Below, piece by piece: positions 26,532 to 36,010 of a stretch of DNA of 40,674 bases; position 1 is the stretch's first letter, and every line of letters begins with the position of its first letter. Source of the stretch: an uncultured Acinetobacter sp. (lineage in GTDB: Bacteria; Pseudomonadota; Gammaproteobacteria; Pseudomonadales; Moraxellaceae). Position numbers and translations under genes: made by a program. A model generated the notes under the pieces. It was not told the origin of the DNA, searched no databases, and worked only from the letters and a program-made list of their open reading frames with translations. The DNA lies in the NCBI RefSeq assembly GCF_947624825.1, contig NZ_CANQLZ010000024.1, forward strand, positions 1 to 40,674, read 5' to 3'.

Positions 26532-27263
26532 ATGCAAGACACCGACTCAAATACAACAACACCAAAACCGATGTTGCAAGGCAATCTTCCATTGGTGATA
26601 GGTGCAGCCATTTTAATGCTTGGCAGTGGTTTTTTAGCCTATTCTGTGGGACATCGCCAAGGCTTAACGGTGACAGGCTATGATGCCGACGCTGAACAAT
26701 TGGTTGATGTGGTACAAAAACAAAAAGCCAGTTTGGAATCTTTAAACAAAAGTTTAAATGCAGCGATTCAAGAACGTGATGTAGCCGTCACCAATTCCAA
26801 TGATTTATATGCTGCTGTAAATCAAGCCAAAGCCAATCAGCAACAAGCAGATGGCATGAATGCTATTTACCGTGATGTACTTAAACAGCGCGGTGGATTA
26901 AGCTTAACCATTCAAAATTTAGGCATTAAATCACTCCCTGAAAACGTGTATGAATATCAGATTGATTTGGTTCAGGTCAGTCCCAATAACCGCCGTGCCG
27001 TGGGTAGTGTGGAGTTGCGTTTAATTCAAGGGACAGAAGTGCTCAGTGTGCCTTTAGAAGCCAACCAATTTGGTTTTGAGCATTTCGAGCGCTTAACCGG
27101 ACGTTGGACGATGCCAAAAGGCTTTAGCCCACAATTTATTGAAGTTCGTTTGACCGGTTCGACCCCAGTCACCAAGCGTTTTGGTTGGTCACGTGGTCAA
27201 GCGATTGAATCTCCCTCTGCGTTTGTCTCAGAGATCCCTCAAGTTGAAGCCAATGCCCAATAA
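26532..27263 (+). CDS. Membrane-anchored coiled-coil protein, DUF6776-like
   Basis: A 243-aa protein with a short cytoplasmic N-terminus, one membrane helix at about residues 19-38 ([21 protein letters not shown]) and a coiled coil at about 53-110, rich in Lys, Glu, Gln and Asn. A beta-rich periplasmic domain follows ([25 protein letters not shown]...). This architecture resembles a gammaproteobacterial family I recall as DUF6776, of unknown function; that label is from memory. A TTG 18 bp upstream is possible, but ATG 26532 follows AAGAGA. clpS begins within about 8 bp of its stop, so the three genes may share a transcript. Confidence 0.6.
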   Translation: MQDTDSNTTTPKPMLQGNLPLVIGAAILMLGSGFLAYSVGHRQGLTVTGYDADAEQLVDVVQKQKASLESLNKSLNAAIQERDVAVTNSNDLYAAVNQAKANQQQADGMNAIYRDVLKQRGGLSLTIQNLGIKSLPENVYEYQIDLVQVSPNNRRAVGSVELRLIQGTEVLSVPLEANQFGFEHFERLTGRWTMPKGFSPQFIEVRLTGSTPVTKRFGWSRGQAIESPSAFVSEIPQVEANAQ

Positions 27264-27271
27264 CTGTGAAT

Positions 27272-27697
27272 ATGAGTCTTATGCCAACTAATCAGCGTCG
27301 TTTATGCGTCCATGACATCCAAGCCACCTTTGATAAATCAGGTCTCATTGATGGGCATCTTGTGCCACGCTTAGGTGATGGCCCGCAACAAGATGAACAC
27401 GACGGTGATCTTGCAATACAAACTGCACCGCCTGAGCTAAAACGACCGCCTTTATACATGGTGTTATTATTAAACGATGATTACACTCCGATGGACTTTG
27501 TAATCGAAATTTTACAACAATACTTTGCAATGAACCTTGACCAAGCAACACAAGTAATGCTAACAGTACATTATGAAGGAAAAGGTGTAGCTGGGGTCTA
27601 TCCGCGAGACATTGCAGAAACCAAAGCCAACCAAGTCAATAATTATGCTAGAGCTCAAGGACACCCATTATTGTGTCAAATTGAGCCAAAAAGTTAA
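27272..27697 (+). CDS. clpS: ClpS adaptor for ClpAP, with possible extended N-terminus
   Basis: ClpS delivers N-degron substrates to ClpAP. The core is clear: [23 protein letters not shown] with the NDD and Met that bind the N-terminal residue, [24 protein letters not shown] with the pocket His, and HPLLCQIEP. From ATG 27272 the product is 141 aa, about 35 longer than E. coli ClpS (106). The extra is a 55-60-residue acidic, Gln-rich leader. No start here has a strong Shine-Dalgarno; GTG 27266 is alternative, and GTG 27362 would give a conventional 111-aa form. clpA follows 9 bp downstream. Confidence 0.93.
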   Translation: MSLMPTNQRRLCVHDIQATFDKSGLIDGHLVPRLGDGPQQDEHDGDLAIQTAPPELKRPPLYMVLLLNDDYTPMDFVIEILQQYFAMNLDQATQVMLTVHYEGKGVAGVYPRDIAETKANQVNNYARAQGHPLLCQIEPKS

Positions 27698-27706
27698 GGG
27701 GGTTGC

Positions 27707-29983
27707 ATGCTCAGTCGTCAATTAGAAGTATCACTACGCTTAGCTGTTAGCATGGCTCGTCAAAAACGCCACGAGTTTCTAACGGTTGAACATTTATTAT
27801 TGGCCTTACTGGATAACGATTCTGCAGTTACTGCGTTAAAAGCCTGCGGTGCCGACATTATTGTGCTCCGTAAAGAATTAGAAGAATATATCGAGCAGCA
27901 TACGCCAAAATTGGGTGAACATGCCGAGCAAGCGCCACATCCAACAGAAAGCTTTGACCGCATTTTACAACGTGCTATTTTTCACGTGCAGTCAAGTGGT
28001 GGTGACCGTACTGTAGAAGGCGCGGATATTTTAGTGGCGATGTATTCAGAGCGTGATGCTTTTGCAGTGTATTTACTCAAACGTCATCAAATTAACCGCT
28101 TAACTTTAACTCAATACCTCTCACATGGTGCGCGTAAAGAAGAAGCACAACCTGAAGAGGAAACAGAAGAAGTTGAAAGTGACAGCAGCACTGCTGCCAA
28201 CGCAGGTCCACTTGATTTATATGCCACCAACTTAAATATTGAGGCACAAAAGGGCAAAACTGATCCTTTAATTGGTCGTGAAAAAGAAATTGAGCGTGCC
28301 GCGCAAATTTTATGTCGTCGTCGTAAAAACAACCCATTGTTGGTGGGTGATCCAGGTGTAGGCAAAACCTCAATTGCTGAAGGTTTAGCATGGCTCATCG
28401 TCAATGGTAAAGCACCAAAACCATTGGCCACTGCTGAAATTTATAGCCTTGATATTGGTGCTTTGGTGGCAGGTACTAAGTACCGTGGTGATTTTGAAAA
28501 ACGCTTAAAGCAATTGCTGAACGCCTTAAAGAAAAAGCCAGATGCTGTCTTATTTATTGATGAAATTCACATGATTATTGGGGCAGGCTCAAGCATGGGC
28601 AGCACCATGGATGCCTCAAATTTAATTAAGCCGGCATTGTCTAATGGTACTTTACGTTGCATTGGTTCAACGACTTTCCAAGAATATCGTCAGGTGTTTG
28701 AAAAAGACCATGCGCTCGCACGTCGTTTCCAAAAAATTGATGTGAATGAACCTTCTATTAACGAAACCATTGATATTTTACGTGGTTTAAAGTCTAAGTT
28801 TGAAGATTTTCATCATGTGCAGTACGACGATGCAGCTTTAATTGCAGCGGTTGAATTGTCATCAAAATTTATTAATGATCGCTTTTTACCCGACAAAGCC
28901 ATTGATGTGATTGATGAAGCTGGTGCGCAGCGTCGTTTAAAAGCCGAACAAGACGACACGGTAATTAGCGTAGAAAATATCGAAGATATTATCTCTAAAA
29001 TTGCCCGTATTCCACCTAAAACAGTATCTAAAGATGATAAAACAGTACTCAGTCATTTAGAGCGCGATTTAAAACGTGTGGTGTTTGGTCAAGATGAAGC
29101 CATTGAAGCACTTGCATCTGCCATTAAATTGTCTCGTGCAGGGCTAAAATCACCAGATAAACCGGTGGGTAGCTTTGTTTTTGCAGGCCCAACCGGCGTG
29201 GGTAAAACCGAAGTCACCAAGCAATTGGCAAAATTGTTAGGTGTGGAGCTGGTACGTTTTGATATGTCTGAGTATATGGAACGTCATGCGGTATCGCGTT
29301 TAATTGGTGCACCTCCGGGCTATGTCGGTTTTGACCAAGGTGGTTTGCTCACCGACGCAATTCATAAAAATCCGCATTGTGTTTTGTTGTTAGATGAAAT
29401 AGAAAAAGCGCATCCAGATGTATTTAACTTGCTCTTACAAATTATGGATCATGGTTCACTGACTGACAATAATGGTCGTAAATCTGATTTTCGTAATGTG
29501 GTCTTGGTGTTAACTACAAACGTGGGCGCCGAGAGTATTTCACGCACTAGCATTGGTTTTGTAGAGCAAGATAACAGCAAAGACAATACCGATGCCATGA
29601 AAAAAGCATTCTCGCCTGAATTCCGTAACCGTTTAGACAGCGTCATTCAATTCCAAGCACTACCAACCACAGTGATTGAAAGTGTGGTAGATAAATTCTT
29701 AACTGAGTTGCAAGCGCAGTTAGATGACAAACGCGTGGTGCTTGACGTTGATCAAGATGCACGTGAGTGGATGGTCGAAAACGGCTATGATCGCTTAATG
29801 GGTGCACGTCCAATGCAACGCTTAATTCAAGAGCATTTGAAAAAGCCATTGGCTGAAATGATCTTGTTTGGTGAGCTGGCCGATCATGGTGGTAATGTGG
29901 CAGTATCAGTGAAAAAAGAAAATGGCAAAGCCGTTGGTCTTAAACTTGAAGTGTTTGAAGATCAAACAGCAGAACCAGCGTAA
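27707..29983 (+). CDS. clpA: ATP-dependent Clp protease ATPase subunit ClpA
   Basis: ClpA is the hexameric AAA+ unfoldase that feeds substrates into ClpP. The 758-aa protein has the N-terminal Clp repeat domain (1-145) that binds ClpS, then a short acidic linker rich in Glu. AAA-1 carries Walker A GDPGVGKTS and Walker B LFIDEIH; AAA-2 carries GPTGVGKTE and VLLLDEIEKAHPDV. The ClpP-docking tripeptide appears as IGF in SRTSIGFVEQDN. ATG 27707 is preceded by AAGGGGG. It follows clpS in the classical order and is closed by a hairpin with a TTCG loop. Confidence 0.97.
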   Translation: MLSRQLEVSLRLAVSMARQKRHEFLTVEHLLLALLDNDSAVTALKACGADIIVLRKELEEYIEQHTPKLGEHAEQAPHPTESFDRILQRAIFHVQSSGGDRTVEGADILVAMYSERDAFAVYLLKRHQINRLTLTQYLSHGARKEEAQPEEETEEVESDSSTAANAGPLDLYATNLNIEAQKGKTDPLIGREKEIERAAQILCRRRKNNPLLVGDPGVGKTSIAEGLAWLIVNGKAPKPLATAEIYSLDIGALVAGTKYRGDFEKRLKQLLNALKKKPDAVLFIDEIHMIIGAGSSMGSTMDASNLIKPALSNGTLRCIGSTTFQEYRQVFEKDHALARRFQKIDVNEPSINETIDILRGLKSKFEDFHHVQYDDAALIAAVELSSKFINDRFLPDKAIDVIDEAGAQRRLKAEQDDTVISVENIEDIISKIARIPPKTVSKDDKTVLSHLERDLKRVVFGQDEAIEALASAIKLSRAGLKSPDKPVGSFVFAGPTGVGKTEVTKQLAKLLGVELVRFDMSEYMERHAVSRLIGAPPGYVGFDQGGLLTDAIHKNPHCVLLLDEIEKAHPDVFNLLLQIMDHGSLTDNNGRKSDFRNVVLVLTTNVGAESISRTSIGFVEQDNSKDNTDAMKKAFSPEFRNRLDSVIQFQALPTTVIESVVDKFLTELQAQLDDKRVVLDVDQDAREWMVENGYDRLMGARPMQRLIQEHLKKPLAEMILFGELADHGGNVAVSVKKENGKAVGLKLEVFEDQTAEPA

Positions 29984-30001
29984 TGAATCATGTAATGAAT
30001 T

Positions 30002-30026
30002 AACCCATGTTCGCATGGGTTTTTTT
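30002..30026 (+). terminator. Intrinsic terminator of clpA
   Basis: Stem AACCCATG/CATGGGTT with the stable TTCG tetraloop is followed by a run of T, 18 bp after the clpA stop. Confidence 0.9.
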
Positions 30027-30048
30027 ATGCACAGAAATAGAAGATGTT

Positions 30049-30402
30049 ATGGATATTCAGATTGGTAAAATATTAAGCACATTAGGACTGTTTTTTGTCA
30101 CAGCAGTGATGGAAATTCTAGGTTGCTATTTCCCTTATTTGATTTTAAATCAAAATAAATCGCAATGGCTATGGTTACCTACGGCACTGGCGTTGATTGC
30201 CTTTGTTTGGTTATTGACCCTACATCCGGCAGCATCAGGGCGTATCTACGCCGCTTATGGCGGGATTTATATCGCGACAGCCCTAATGTGGTTAAAGTAC
30301 GTGGACGGTGTGAACTTAACCCGTTGGGATGTTTTAGGCGGCTTAGTGGTCATTACAGGTGCCTTGGTGATTATGTTACAACCCCAAGGCTTGGTGCGTT
30401 AA
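30049..30402 (+). CDS. YnfA/UPF0060-family small membrane protein
   Basis: A 117-aa inner-membrane protein with four hydrophobic helices: [59 protein letters not shown] and [15 protein letters not shown]. The motifs E-I-x-G-C-Y and GRxYAAYGGxYI are diagnostic of UPF0060. Relatives resemble small-multidrug-resistance proteins in size and topology, but their transport function is uncertain. The longer ORF from 30007 begins inside the clpA terminator, so ATG 30049 is used; its ribosome binding site is weak (AGAAG). Its stop overlaps the convergent gene by 4 bp. Confidence 0.8.
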   Translation: MDIQIGKILSTLGLFFVTAVMEILGCYFPYLILNQNKSQWLWLPTALALIAFVWLLTLHPAASGRIYAAYGGIYIATALMWLKYVDGVNLTRWDVLGGLVVITGALVIMLQPQGLVR

Positions 30403-30866
30403 AGGGCACAGTCTGCACGTTGTAGCTCAACGCGATATTGCTGTTGTTGCGAACTTAAATTTAACACCACCCGATAGGGATTAACGCGTTGATATTCATG
30501 TTCAAAGAAAATATCGCAGTTTTGACTTAAATTACGTTGAATAAATTCATGTACTTCTTTACGCCCCAAATCACGTTCAAATTGGGCAAAATCAGGCGTC
30601 ACAATCAGCCCTTTGAGCTCAGTCATATCACTTTTGAGTTTTAATTGTTCAATAATGGTATTTTGGTCAATCTGTAACGGCAAAGTACGTGAATCTTCTG
30701 CACTTAAAACATTTAAAAGTGCATTAAGCTGCGTACTATCTTTGATTTTAAAGTTTTGATCAAGAATATCTTGTTGTTGTAAATATTGATCAAATTCGGT
30801 GGCCAGAGCAGGTAAAGTGAGGAACAAACTCAGGCTTAAAATAAGGGCTTTTTTAAAAAAATGCAT
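30399..30866 (-). CDS. Periplasmic protein of unknown function, 155 aa
   Basis: The protein has a classical signal peptide: basic MHFFKK, hydrophobic [13 protein letters not shown], cleavage near ALA-T. The mature 130 residues contain two cysteines (QNCDIFF and RADCAL) that could form a disulfide. The sequence alternates predicted helix ([16 protein letters not shown]) and strand ([19 protein letters not shown]). No domain is recognised. It is transcribed toward the YnfA-like gene, overlapping it by 4 bp, with no terminator between. Upstream is the terminator that closes argF. Confidence 0.55.
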   Translation of the reverse strand: MHFFKKALILSLSLFLTLPALATEFDQYLQQQDILDQNFKIKDSTQLNALLNVLSAEDSRTLPLQIDQNTIIEQLKLKSDMTELKGLIVTPDFAQFERDLGRKEVHEFIQRNLSQNCDIFFEHEYQRVNPYRVVLNLSSQQQQYRVELQRADCAL

Positions 30867-30912
30867 GACATCACCAAAGCAAGGAGCTTATGGCATTATG
30901 CCTTAAAAAATA

Positions 30913-30940
30913 AAAAAAGCATCCAATTGGATGCTTTTTT
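30913..30940 (-). terminator. Terminator of argF
   Basis: A perfect palindrome, AAAAAAGCATCC with its complement around a central AATT, has A/T runs on both sides. It lies about 20 bp beyond the argF stop and could work in both directions. Confidence 0.85.
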
Positions 30941-30960
30941 ATACACAACTTAAGTCTTGC

Positions 30961-31881
30961 TTAGTCTTGTTTTAAGTTCTCATTGAGTAAAAACTCAACC
31001 AAGGCTTTTTGTGCATGTAAACGGTTTTCTGCTTCATCCCATACCACTGCATTTTTGTGATCGAGCATATTCTCAGAAATTTCTTCACCACGATGTGCTG
31101 GCAAACAATGCATAAACAAGCAATCGGCATGTGCAAGATCCATTAAACGTTCGTTGACTTGGTAATCAGCAAAGGCTTTTTCACGGATTTTTTGTTCTTC
31201 TTCTTGCCCCATGCTGGCCCATACGTCAGTCACGATTAAATCTGCATTGACCGCAGCATCTTCAGCTGAGCCGACCAATTCTACACAATGGGCAAATTCG
31301 TTTAAGAATTTTTCTTGTGGTTCATAACCTTTTGGCGCCGCGATTTTTAGCTTAAAGCCCCACATATGTGCAGCTTCAATATATGAATTACACATATTGT
31401 TGCCATCGCCAATCCAAGCCACAGTTTTACCTTCAATTGAACCACGATGTTCTACATAGGTTTGAATGTCTGCAAGCAACTGACAAGGGTGATGATCATC
31501 GGTTAAGGCATTGATCACAGGAACGCTAGAGTAAGATGCAAAGCGCTCTACAATGTCATGACCAAAGGTACGAATCATGACAATATCAAGCATGCTTGAA
31601 ATGACACGCGCTGAATCTTCAATCGGTTCACCACGACCCAATTGTGTATCGCGTGATGACAAGAAAATCGCACTGCCGCCAAACTGGCTCATGCCTGCTT
31701 CAAACGAAACGCGGGTACGTGTGCTCGATTTTTCAAAAATCATGCCCATGACTTTGCCGGTAAACGGTTGGAACACTTGGTTATTATGCTGCATACGCTT
31801 AAGTTCGATACCGCGTTGCACAATTTGGTTCAATTCTAAAGTCGACAAGTCGCGTAAAGTTAAAAAGTGACGTAGAGCCAT
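30961..31881 (-). CDS. argF: Ornithine carbamoyltransferase
   Basis: ArgF makes citrulline from ornithine and carbamoyl phosphate in arginine synthesis. The 306-aa protein has the carbamoyl phosphate loop [10 protein letters not shown], the DDHHPCQ motif (H-P-C-Q), GDGNNMCNS, and the ornithine-binding [12 protein letters not shown] near the C-terminus. The length is normal for the anabolic enzyme. ATG 31881 follows a GGAG-containing leader. The promoter is probably at 31965-31992, with two short inverted repeats in the leader. Confidence 0.95.
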   Translation of the reverse strand: MALRHFLTLRDLSTLELNQIVQRGIELKRMQHNNQVFQPFTGKVMGMIFEKSSTRTRVSFEAGMSQFGGSAIFLSSRDTQLGRGEPIEDSARVISSMLDIVMIRTFGHDIVERFASYSSVPVINALTDDHHPCQLLADIQTYVEHRGSIEGKTVAWIGDGNNMCNSYIEAAHMWGFKLKIAAPKGYEPQEKFLNEFAHCVELVGSAEDAAVNADLIVTDVWASMGQEEEQKIREKAFADYQVNERLMDLAHADCLFMHCLPAHRGEEISENMLDHKNAVVWDEAENRLHAQKALVEFLLNENLKQD

Positions 31882-31905
31882 GCGTTACTCCACAATAATT
31901 GCTTA

Positions 31906-31934
31906 GTTTCCAAGGAAACAACAATTAGTTGTTG
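31906..31934. repeat. Two adjacent inverted repeats in the argF leader
   Basis: GTTTCCAAGGAAAC (31906-31919) is a perfect palindrome. It is directly followed by CAACAA-TTAG-TTGTTG (31919-31934). Both lie between the proposed promoter and the argF start. Their role is unknown; neither is followed by a T-tract on the minus strand. Confidence 0.5.
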
Positions 31935-31964
31935 GTTGGTTAAACGAAAAATAGGGAATCGATT

Positions 31965-31992
31965 AATATACTATATGCAGGTGAAATTGCAA
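31965..31992 (-). promoter_or_regulatory. Candidate promoter of argF
   Basis: On the minus strand TTGCAA (31992-31987) and TATATT (31970-31965) are 16 bp apart, giving a leader of roughly 75-80 nt. AT-rich sequence over the -10 could include an ARG-box-like half, but no convincing ArgR site was identified. Confidence 0.45.
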
Positions 31993-31997
31993 AAAAA

Positions 31998-32657
31998 CTA
32001 GACCTTTTGATGACCGCCTAAGAACACATCAACACAATAATTGATGTAATTGAGTGTTTCTTGATCAATTCTTTCATCTTTATGTGGTAAAGGAAGATTA
32101 AGTAACACGCGCCATTCTAAATTTCTTAAAATACCAAAGTACATTTGTGCCGAAAAAATTGGATTTGAGCAAAAAATTAAGCCCCGATCATGCGCAATTT
32201 GTAAGGCTTGTGCCAAGCTGTGCTGAATCTCTTTGGGCCCTTGTTCGTGAATATAAACTGCAAGATCACTATTACGTTGCGTTTGTTCTAAAATTAAGCG
32301 TAAAAAAGCGGCATTTTCTGGTTGAATAATATGCTGATAGAAGCGAATTAAGGTATCAATCAAATAATGCTTTAAATTTTGATCTGCTTGGGTAAACGGT
32401 AGGCTGATATCTTTAAAAAATTGCTCACGTCGATAATCACAAATTGCCGTAAATAAGCCCTCTTTATTGCCGAAATATTTATAAATTGAGGCTTTGGAGC
32501 CACCGGCATGATTGACAATATCATCTAGTGACACAGCATCATAACCTTTTTCTAAAAACAAACGATTGGCACTAAGCAACAACGCCATACAGCGCTCGTG
32601 ACCACGTTTGGTATGTGGGATATCGCGTAAAGGGTCAAGTCGCTCAAAATCAGACAT
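31998..32657 (-). CDS. TetR-family transcriptional regulator (AefR-like)
   Basis: A 219-aa regulator. The helix-turn-helix is LLLSANRLFLEKGYDAVSLDDIVNHAGGSKASIYKYFGNKEGLF, with the typical TetR pattern. The C-terminal domain (about 85-219) contains FLRLILEQTQRNSDLAVYIHEQGP, resembling the TetR_C_7/AefR-like ligand domain. The target is unknown: neighbouring argF and the PncC-type gene are on the same strand and are not typical TetR targets. ATG 32657 is used; GTG 32666 is possible, and neither has a strong Shine-Dalgarno. The region upstream (32658-32765) shows no obvious palindrome. Confidence 0.85.
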   Translation of the reverse strand: MSDFERLDPLRDIPHTKRGHERCMALLLSANRLFLEKGYDAVSLDDIVNHAGGSKASIYKYFGNKEGLFTAICDYRREQFFKDISLPFTQADQNLKHYLIDTLIRFYQHIIQPENAAFLRLILEQTQRNSDLAVYIHEQGPKEIQHSLAQALQIAHDRGLIFCSNPIFSAQMYFGILRNLEWRVLLNLPLPHKDERIDQETLNYINYCVDVFLGGHQKV

Positions 32658-32765
32658 AGGCGTCACAATAACAGGTAAAAGGCAAAACCAGCAGAGACTT
32701 GATCATAGCAAAAAAACCACTTGATTACTTTATTTCAGCTGCCCAAGGTGCTGTAATACATCACC

Positions 32766-33269
32766 TTAGAACAATTTAGATGATGTAACTAGATTTTCTT
32801 TTTGTAATACGCTCAACAACTGTTGACACACCGCTAAGATTAGGGAATTTAAGCGTAAACTTGGGCTATGTTTAAAGTAATACTGTTGGCTTGTGATTTG
32901 ACCTTGATGGTAAATACTAACAAAAAATGTACCTTCAGGTTTATCAAGCGTTGCAGAACCACCGGGCTTTAATAAACCCGTACAGGCCACAACCACATCA
33001 GCCAAAGGGAAAAGCCTAGACCCGGCATGTGCCATTGCTTGTGTGACTGCCAAAGATTCAGCAGTGTGCTGTTGGATTAAATCCTTTGAAATATTTAATA
33101 GATGCTGTTTAACAGATGGGTCATAACAGACTATGCCGCCAAGTAAAATTTTTGCCCCTGAATTTTTATATAAAGCAAATTGACTGGCCAAATAACCAGC
33201 GCTTGCACTTTCTACAAAAGCGATTTTTAAACCCCAATCTTCTAAATAGTCACAACATTTTTTAAGCAT
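32766..33269 (-). CDS. CinA-C/PncC-type nicotinamide-nucleotide amidase-like protein
   Basis: A 167-aa stand-alone CinA C-terminal domain protein. Such enzymes (PncC) deamidate nicotinamide mononucleotide to nicotinate mononucleotide in NAD recycling. The N-terminal signature, normally AESCTGG, is VESASAGYLAS here. LGGIVCYDPSVKQHLL carries the conserved Tyr and Lys region, and VACTGLLKPGGS...KPEGTFFVS matches the central GxxGPGG...KPxGxV block. The altered first motif (no Cys, no Thr-Gly-Gly) makes activity less certain. It lacks the N-terminal MoCF-like domain of full CinA. ATG 33269 has no clear Shine-Dalgarno. Confidence 0.7.
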   Translation of the reverse strand: MLKKCCDYLEDWGLKIAFVESASAGYLASQFALYKNSGAKILLGGIVCYDPSVKQHLLNISKDLIQQHTAESLAVTQAMAHAGSRLFPLADVVVACTGLLKPGGSATLDKPEGTFFVSIYHQGQITSQQYYFKHSPSLRLNSLILAVCQQLLSVLQKENLVTSSKLF

Positions 33270-33486
33270 ACAGATTTTATCGTTAGAATGAATTTTCCTT
33301 TAAGATAAGGCAAATCGCATTGTAGTTTGAGTTTAAGTCACATAATCATGACAATAAATCTAAAAATAGCCTAAGTGTGAGGTTGTTTGTGTGTAAAAAC
33401 AGCAAATGCTAAAAAAAGAAGTATCTTCCAATTCAAGAAACTGTTAAAAATAAAAATAAAGTGCTCAACAAAAGTAGGTCGATCAT

Positions 33487-33717
33487 ATGAAAACGATTGT
33501 AAAATATGTAGTCTTGAAAAGTAGTGATTACCAATTAGGCACGCCGCTTTTTCAAGAAGAATTAAATGCAGATGCTTTGTATTTTGATCAAATTCCAAAT
33601 GTAGTCAGTTATCAAAATCTACAGTTTAAAGTCAATTCTAAAGAATTAAGCCGTAAACATATTACAGAAGAGCAAGAAGCGGAACAACACATTTTAGTTA
33701 AAGTCATTGCAATGTAA
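33487..33717 (+). CDS. Small protein of unknown function, 76 aa
   Basis: ATG 33487 is preceded by AGG about eleven bases upstream. The product (MKTIVKYVVLKSSDYQLGTPLFQEEL...) is soluble and acidic in its second half (HITEEQEAEQHILVKV). It has beta-like N-terminal strands and no signal or membrane segment. Codon use matches the neighbours, and the frame runs cleanly to a terminator shared with the isc operon, which supports it being a real gene. No family is recognised. It is convergent with fdx. The overlapping minus-strand frame at 33371-33598 is considered a shadow. Confidence 0.55.
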   Translation: MKTIVKYVVLKSSDYQLGTPLFQEELNADALYFDQIPNVVSYQNLQFKVNSKELSRKHITEEQEAEQHILVKVIAM

Positions 33718-33747
33718 AAAAAACCACGCTTTAAGCGTGGTTTTTTT
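33717..33747. terminator. Bidirectional terminator of the isc operon and the 76-aa gene
   Basis: AACCACGCTT/AAGCGTGGTT with a single central T is flanked by an A-run on the left and seven T residues on the right. It lies between the stops of the 76-aa gene and fdx. Confidence 0.9.
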
Positions 33748-33759
33748 AAATCACAAAAT

Positions 33760-34098
33760 TTAGTGATTTTCAGAAGCATGATTGATGGTGTATTTTGGAA
33801 TTTCAACTTCCAAGTCTTCATCTACAATACGCACTTGACAGCACAAGCGTGAGTCTGGTTCTAAGCCCCAAGCACGATCAAGCAAATCTGCTTCAACATC
33901 GTCCATTTCTTCTAAGCTATCAAAACCTTTACGTACCACAACGTGACATGTGGTACATGCACACGACATATCACAGGCATGTTCAATCTTTACGCCATTT
34001 TGAAGTAAACTTTCGCAAAGGTTCGCATTGATTTCTACCTCAAACTCTTTACCTTCTGGGCAAATTGTCGCATGTGGTAATACTTTAATACGTGGCAT
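33760..34098 (-). CDS. fdx: ISC-type [2Fe-2S] ferredoxin
   Basis: An adrenodoxin-like ferredoxin (112 aa) that supplies electrons for iron-sulfur cluster assembly on IscU. The cluster cysteines are in HACDMSCACTTCHVVV (three ligands) and LCCQV near residue 87 (fourth ligand); extra cysteines next to them are common in this family. The Fdx-type C-terminus is acidic (IVDEDLEVEIPKYTINHASENH). ATG 34098 has AGG eleven bases upstream. It is the last gene of the isc operon, 16 bp after hscA, and ends at the bidirectional terminator. No iscX gene follows. Confidence 0.95.
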   Translation of the reverse strand: MPRIKVLPHATICPEGKEFEVEINANLCESLLQNGVKIEHACDMSCACTTCHVVVRKGFDSLEEMDDVEADLLDRAWGLEPDSRLCCQVRIVDEDLEVEIPKYTINHASENH

Positions 34099-34114
34099 AG
34101 TCGTTACCTATAAA

Positions 34115-35974
34115 TTAATTTGAGTTTGACCAGTCATCTAATTTGGTGCCTTTTAATGCAGCATCAATATGTTGGTTCATTCGGAGGGCTGCAAAAGCAT
34201 CAGTGTAGATTTTTAAGGCAGCAACAGCCTGTTCAATCGCTTGAAGGTCATCACCTGCCAAAGTCACATCTAGATGTGCTTGTGCAGCTTGAAGTTCGGT
34301 AAGTTGAGTTGCATCAAGCAAATGAGCATCGGCGTGTAAAGCTGGTGCAAGCGCTTCGAGTTCGCGTTTTGCCTCAACTTTGGTTTCATTTAAATGACGT
34401 AATTCTTTATCAACTTCGGCAAATTTGAAACCATCAAGTAACAAGCGTTCCATATCTTGATCAGATAAACCATAAGACGGTTTAATATCAATCTGTGCAT
34501 TTACGCCAGAGGTGGTTTCTTTGGCAGATACACTGAGTAAACCATCTGCATCAACTTGGAACGTCACTTCAATGCGTGCTTGACCTGCTGTCATAGGTGG
34601 AATACCACGCAACACAAAACGACCTAAGCTACGGCAATGCTCAACCAAATCACGCTCGCCTTGTACCACATGAATGAGCATTGCAGTTTGGCCATCTTGA
34701 TAAGTGGTAAATTCTTGACGACGTGCCACAGGGATTGCAGTGTTACGTGAAATCAAACGCTCTACTAAGCCACCCATAGTCTCTAAACCTAAAGACAGGG
34801 GAGTGACATCAAGTAACAAAGAACCGTCTTGGCTATTGCCAATTAACTGATTAGCGGTAATAGAGGCGCCAATAGCCACCACTTCATCTGGATTAATAGT
34901 ACAAAGTGGTTCTTGGTTAAACACTTCACGCACTGCTTTTTGTACGGCATAAGAGCGAGTTGAACCACCTACCAACACCACATTTTCAATGTCGGTCAGT
35001 TCAAGCTTTGCATCTCGTAACACACGCTTAGACACAGTGATGGTTTTGTCTAAAGCGACTTTAATAATCGCTTCAAATGTTTCACGATTTAAAGTTAAAC
35101 AATGCTCAAGCACCAAAAGATCAACCGATTGTTGTTCACTTAAAGCTTCTTTAGCTTCACGTGCTGCAACCAAAACTTGTGCATACTGATGATCATCTAA
35201 AAGCTCAATATTCAGTTGCTTTTTGGCCCACTTGACAATTAAACGGTCAAGGTCGTCGCCACCTAATGCGGTATGACCACCTGTGGCTAGAACTTCAAAT
35301 ACACCTTGAGAAAAGCGTAAAACTGAAACATCAAAAGTACCACCACCTAAATCATAAATGACGTAATTGCGATCGGTTGCTAAATTTGTATCTTGATCTA
35401 AACCATACGCCACAGCAGCAGCAGTTGGCTCATTCAGCAAACGTAATACTTTTAAACCAGCAAGTTCAGCAGCATCACGCGTGGCTTGACGCTGTGCTTC
35501 ATCAAAATAAGCCGGTACTGTAATCACAGCACCATTAATTGGATTTTGTAAACTGGCTTCAGCACGTACTTTTAATTGAGTTAAAATTTCAGCAGAAATC
35601 TCAACAGGCGTTTTAGGTCCTTGTGCTGTTACAAAAGCCGGCATTTGATTCTCTTCACCCATTAATTCATACGGGTGTTGAAATTTAATGTCTGCTTTAG
35701 AACGCCCCATAAAGCGTTTAACCGAAACAATGGTATTCTTTGGATCTTGAGTGACAAAGGCTTTGGCTGCATCACCATATTGGCTTTGATCTTGGCTATA
35801 ATGCACGATCGAGGGGAGAAGAACTCGACCTTGTTGATCATTTAATACTTTGGCTTTGCCTGAAAGGACCGTTGCCACCAAAGAATGCGTGGTGCCTAAA
35901 TCGATACCAATAGCAATACGGTGTTCATGCGGTGCACTTGATTGACCGGGTTCTGCAATTTGCAAGAGCGCCAT
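34115..35974 (-). CDS. hscA: Fe-S assembly chaperone HscA (Hsp70 class)
   Basis: HscA is the specialised Hsp70 that, with HscB, drives cluster release from IscU. The 619-aa protein shows the ATPase domain ([52 protein letters not shown]) and the substrate-binding domain with [15 protein letters not shown], followed by a helical lid. Its expected client is the LPPVK motif of IscU, present in this operon. AAAGGATG precedes ATG 35974. It lies between hscB (36 bp upstream) and fdx (16 bp downstream), the standard order. Confidence 0.97.
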   Translation of the reverse strand: MALLQIAEPGQSSAPHEHRIAIGIDLGTTHSLVATVLSGKAKVLNDQQGRVLLPSIVHYSQDQSQYGDAAKAFVTQDPKNTIVSVKRFMGRSKADIKFQHPYELMGEENQMPAFVTAQGPKTPVEISAEILTQLKVRAEASLQNPINGAVITVPAYFDEAQRQATRDAAELAGLKVLRLLNEPTAAAVAYGLDQDTNLATDRNYVIYDLGGGTFDVSVLRFSQGVFEVLATGGHTALGGDDLDRLIVKWAKKQLNIELLDDHQYAQVLVAAREAKEALSEQQSVDLLVLEHCLTLNRETFEAIIKVALDKTITVSKRVLRDAKLELTDIENVVLVGGSTRSYAVQKAVREVFNQEPLCTINPDEVVAIGASITANQLIGNSQDGSLLLDVTPLSLGLETMGGLVERLISRNTAIPVARRQEFTTYQDGQTAMLIHVVQGERDLVEHCRSLGRFVLRGIPPMTAGQARIEVTFQVDADGLLSVSAKETTSGVNAQIDIKPSYGLSDQDMERLLLDGFKFAEVDKELRHLNETKVEAKRELEALAPALHADAHLLDATQLTELQAAQAHLDVTLAGDDLQAIEQAVAALKIYTDAFAALRMNQHIDAALKGTKLDDWSNSN

Positions 35975-36010
35975 GCGTTACATCCTTTGAACTAAAAATA
36001 AATACATCAA

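Noticed and set aside
30007..30048. Longer start for the YnfA-like protein
   Set aside because: It would begin inside the clpA terminator hairpin and add a hydrophobic leader not seen in the family.
33371..33598. Minus-strand ORF overlapping the 76-aa gene
   Set aside because: Its frame lies antisense to the better-supported plus-strand ORF; the Phe/Leu/His-rich composition is typical of an AT-rich antisense shadow.
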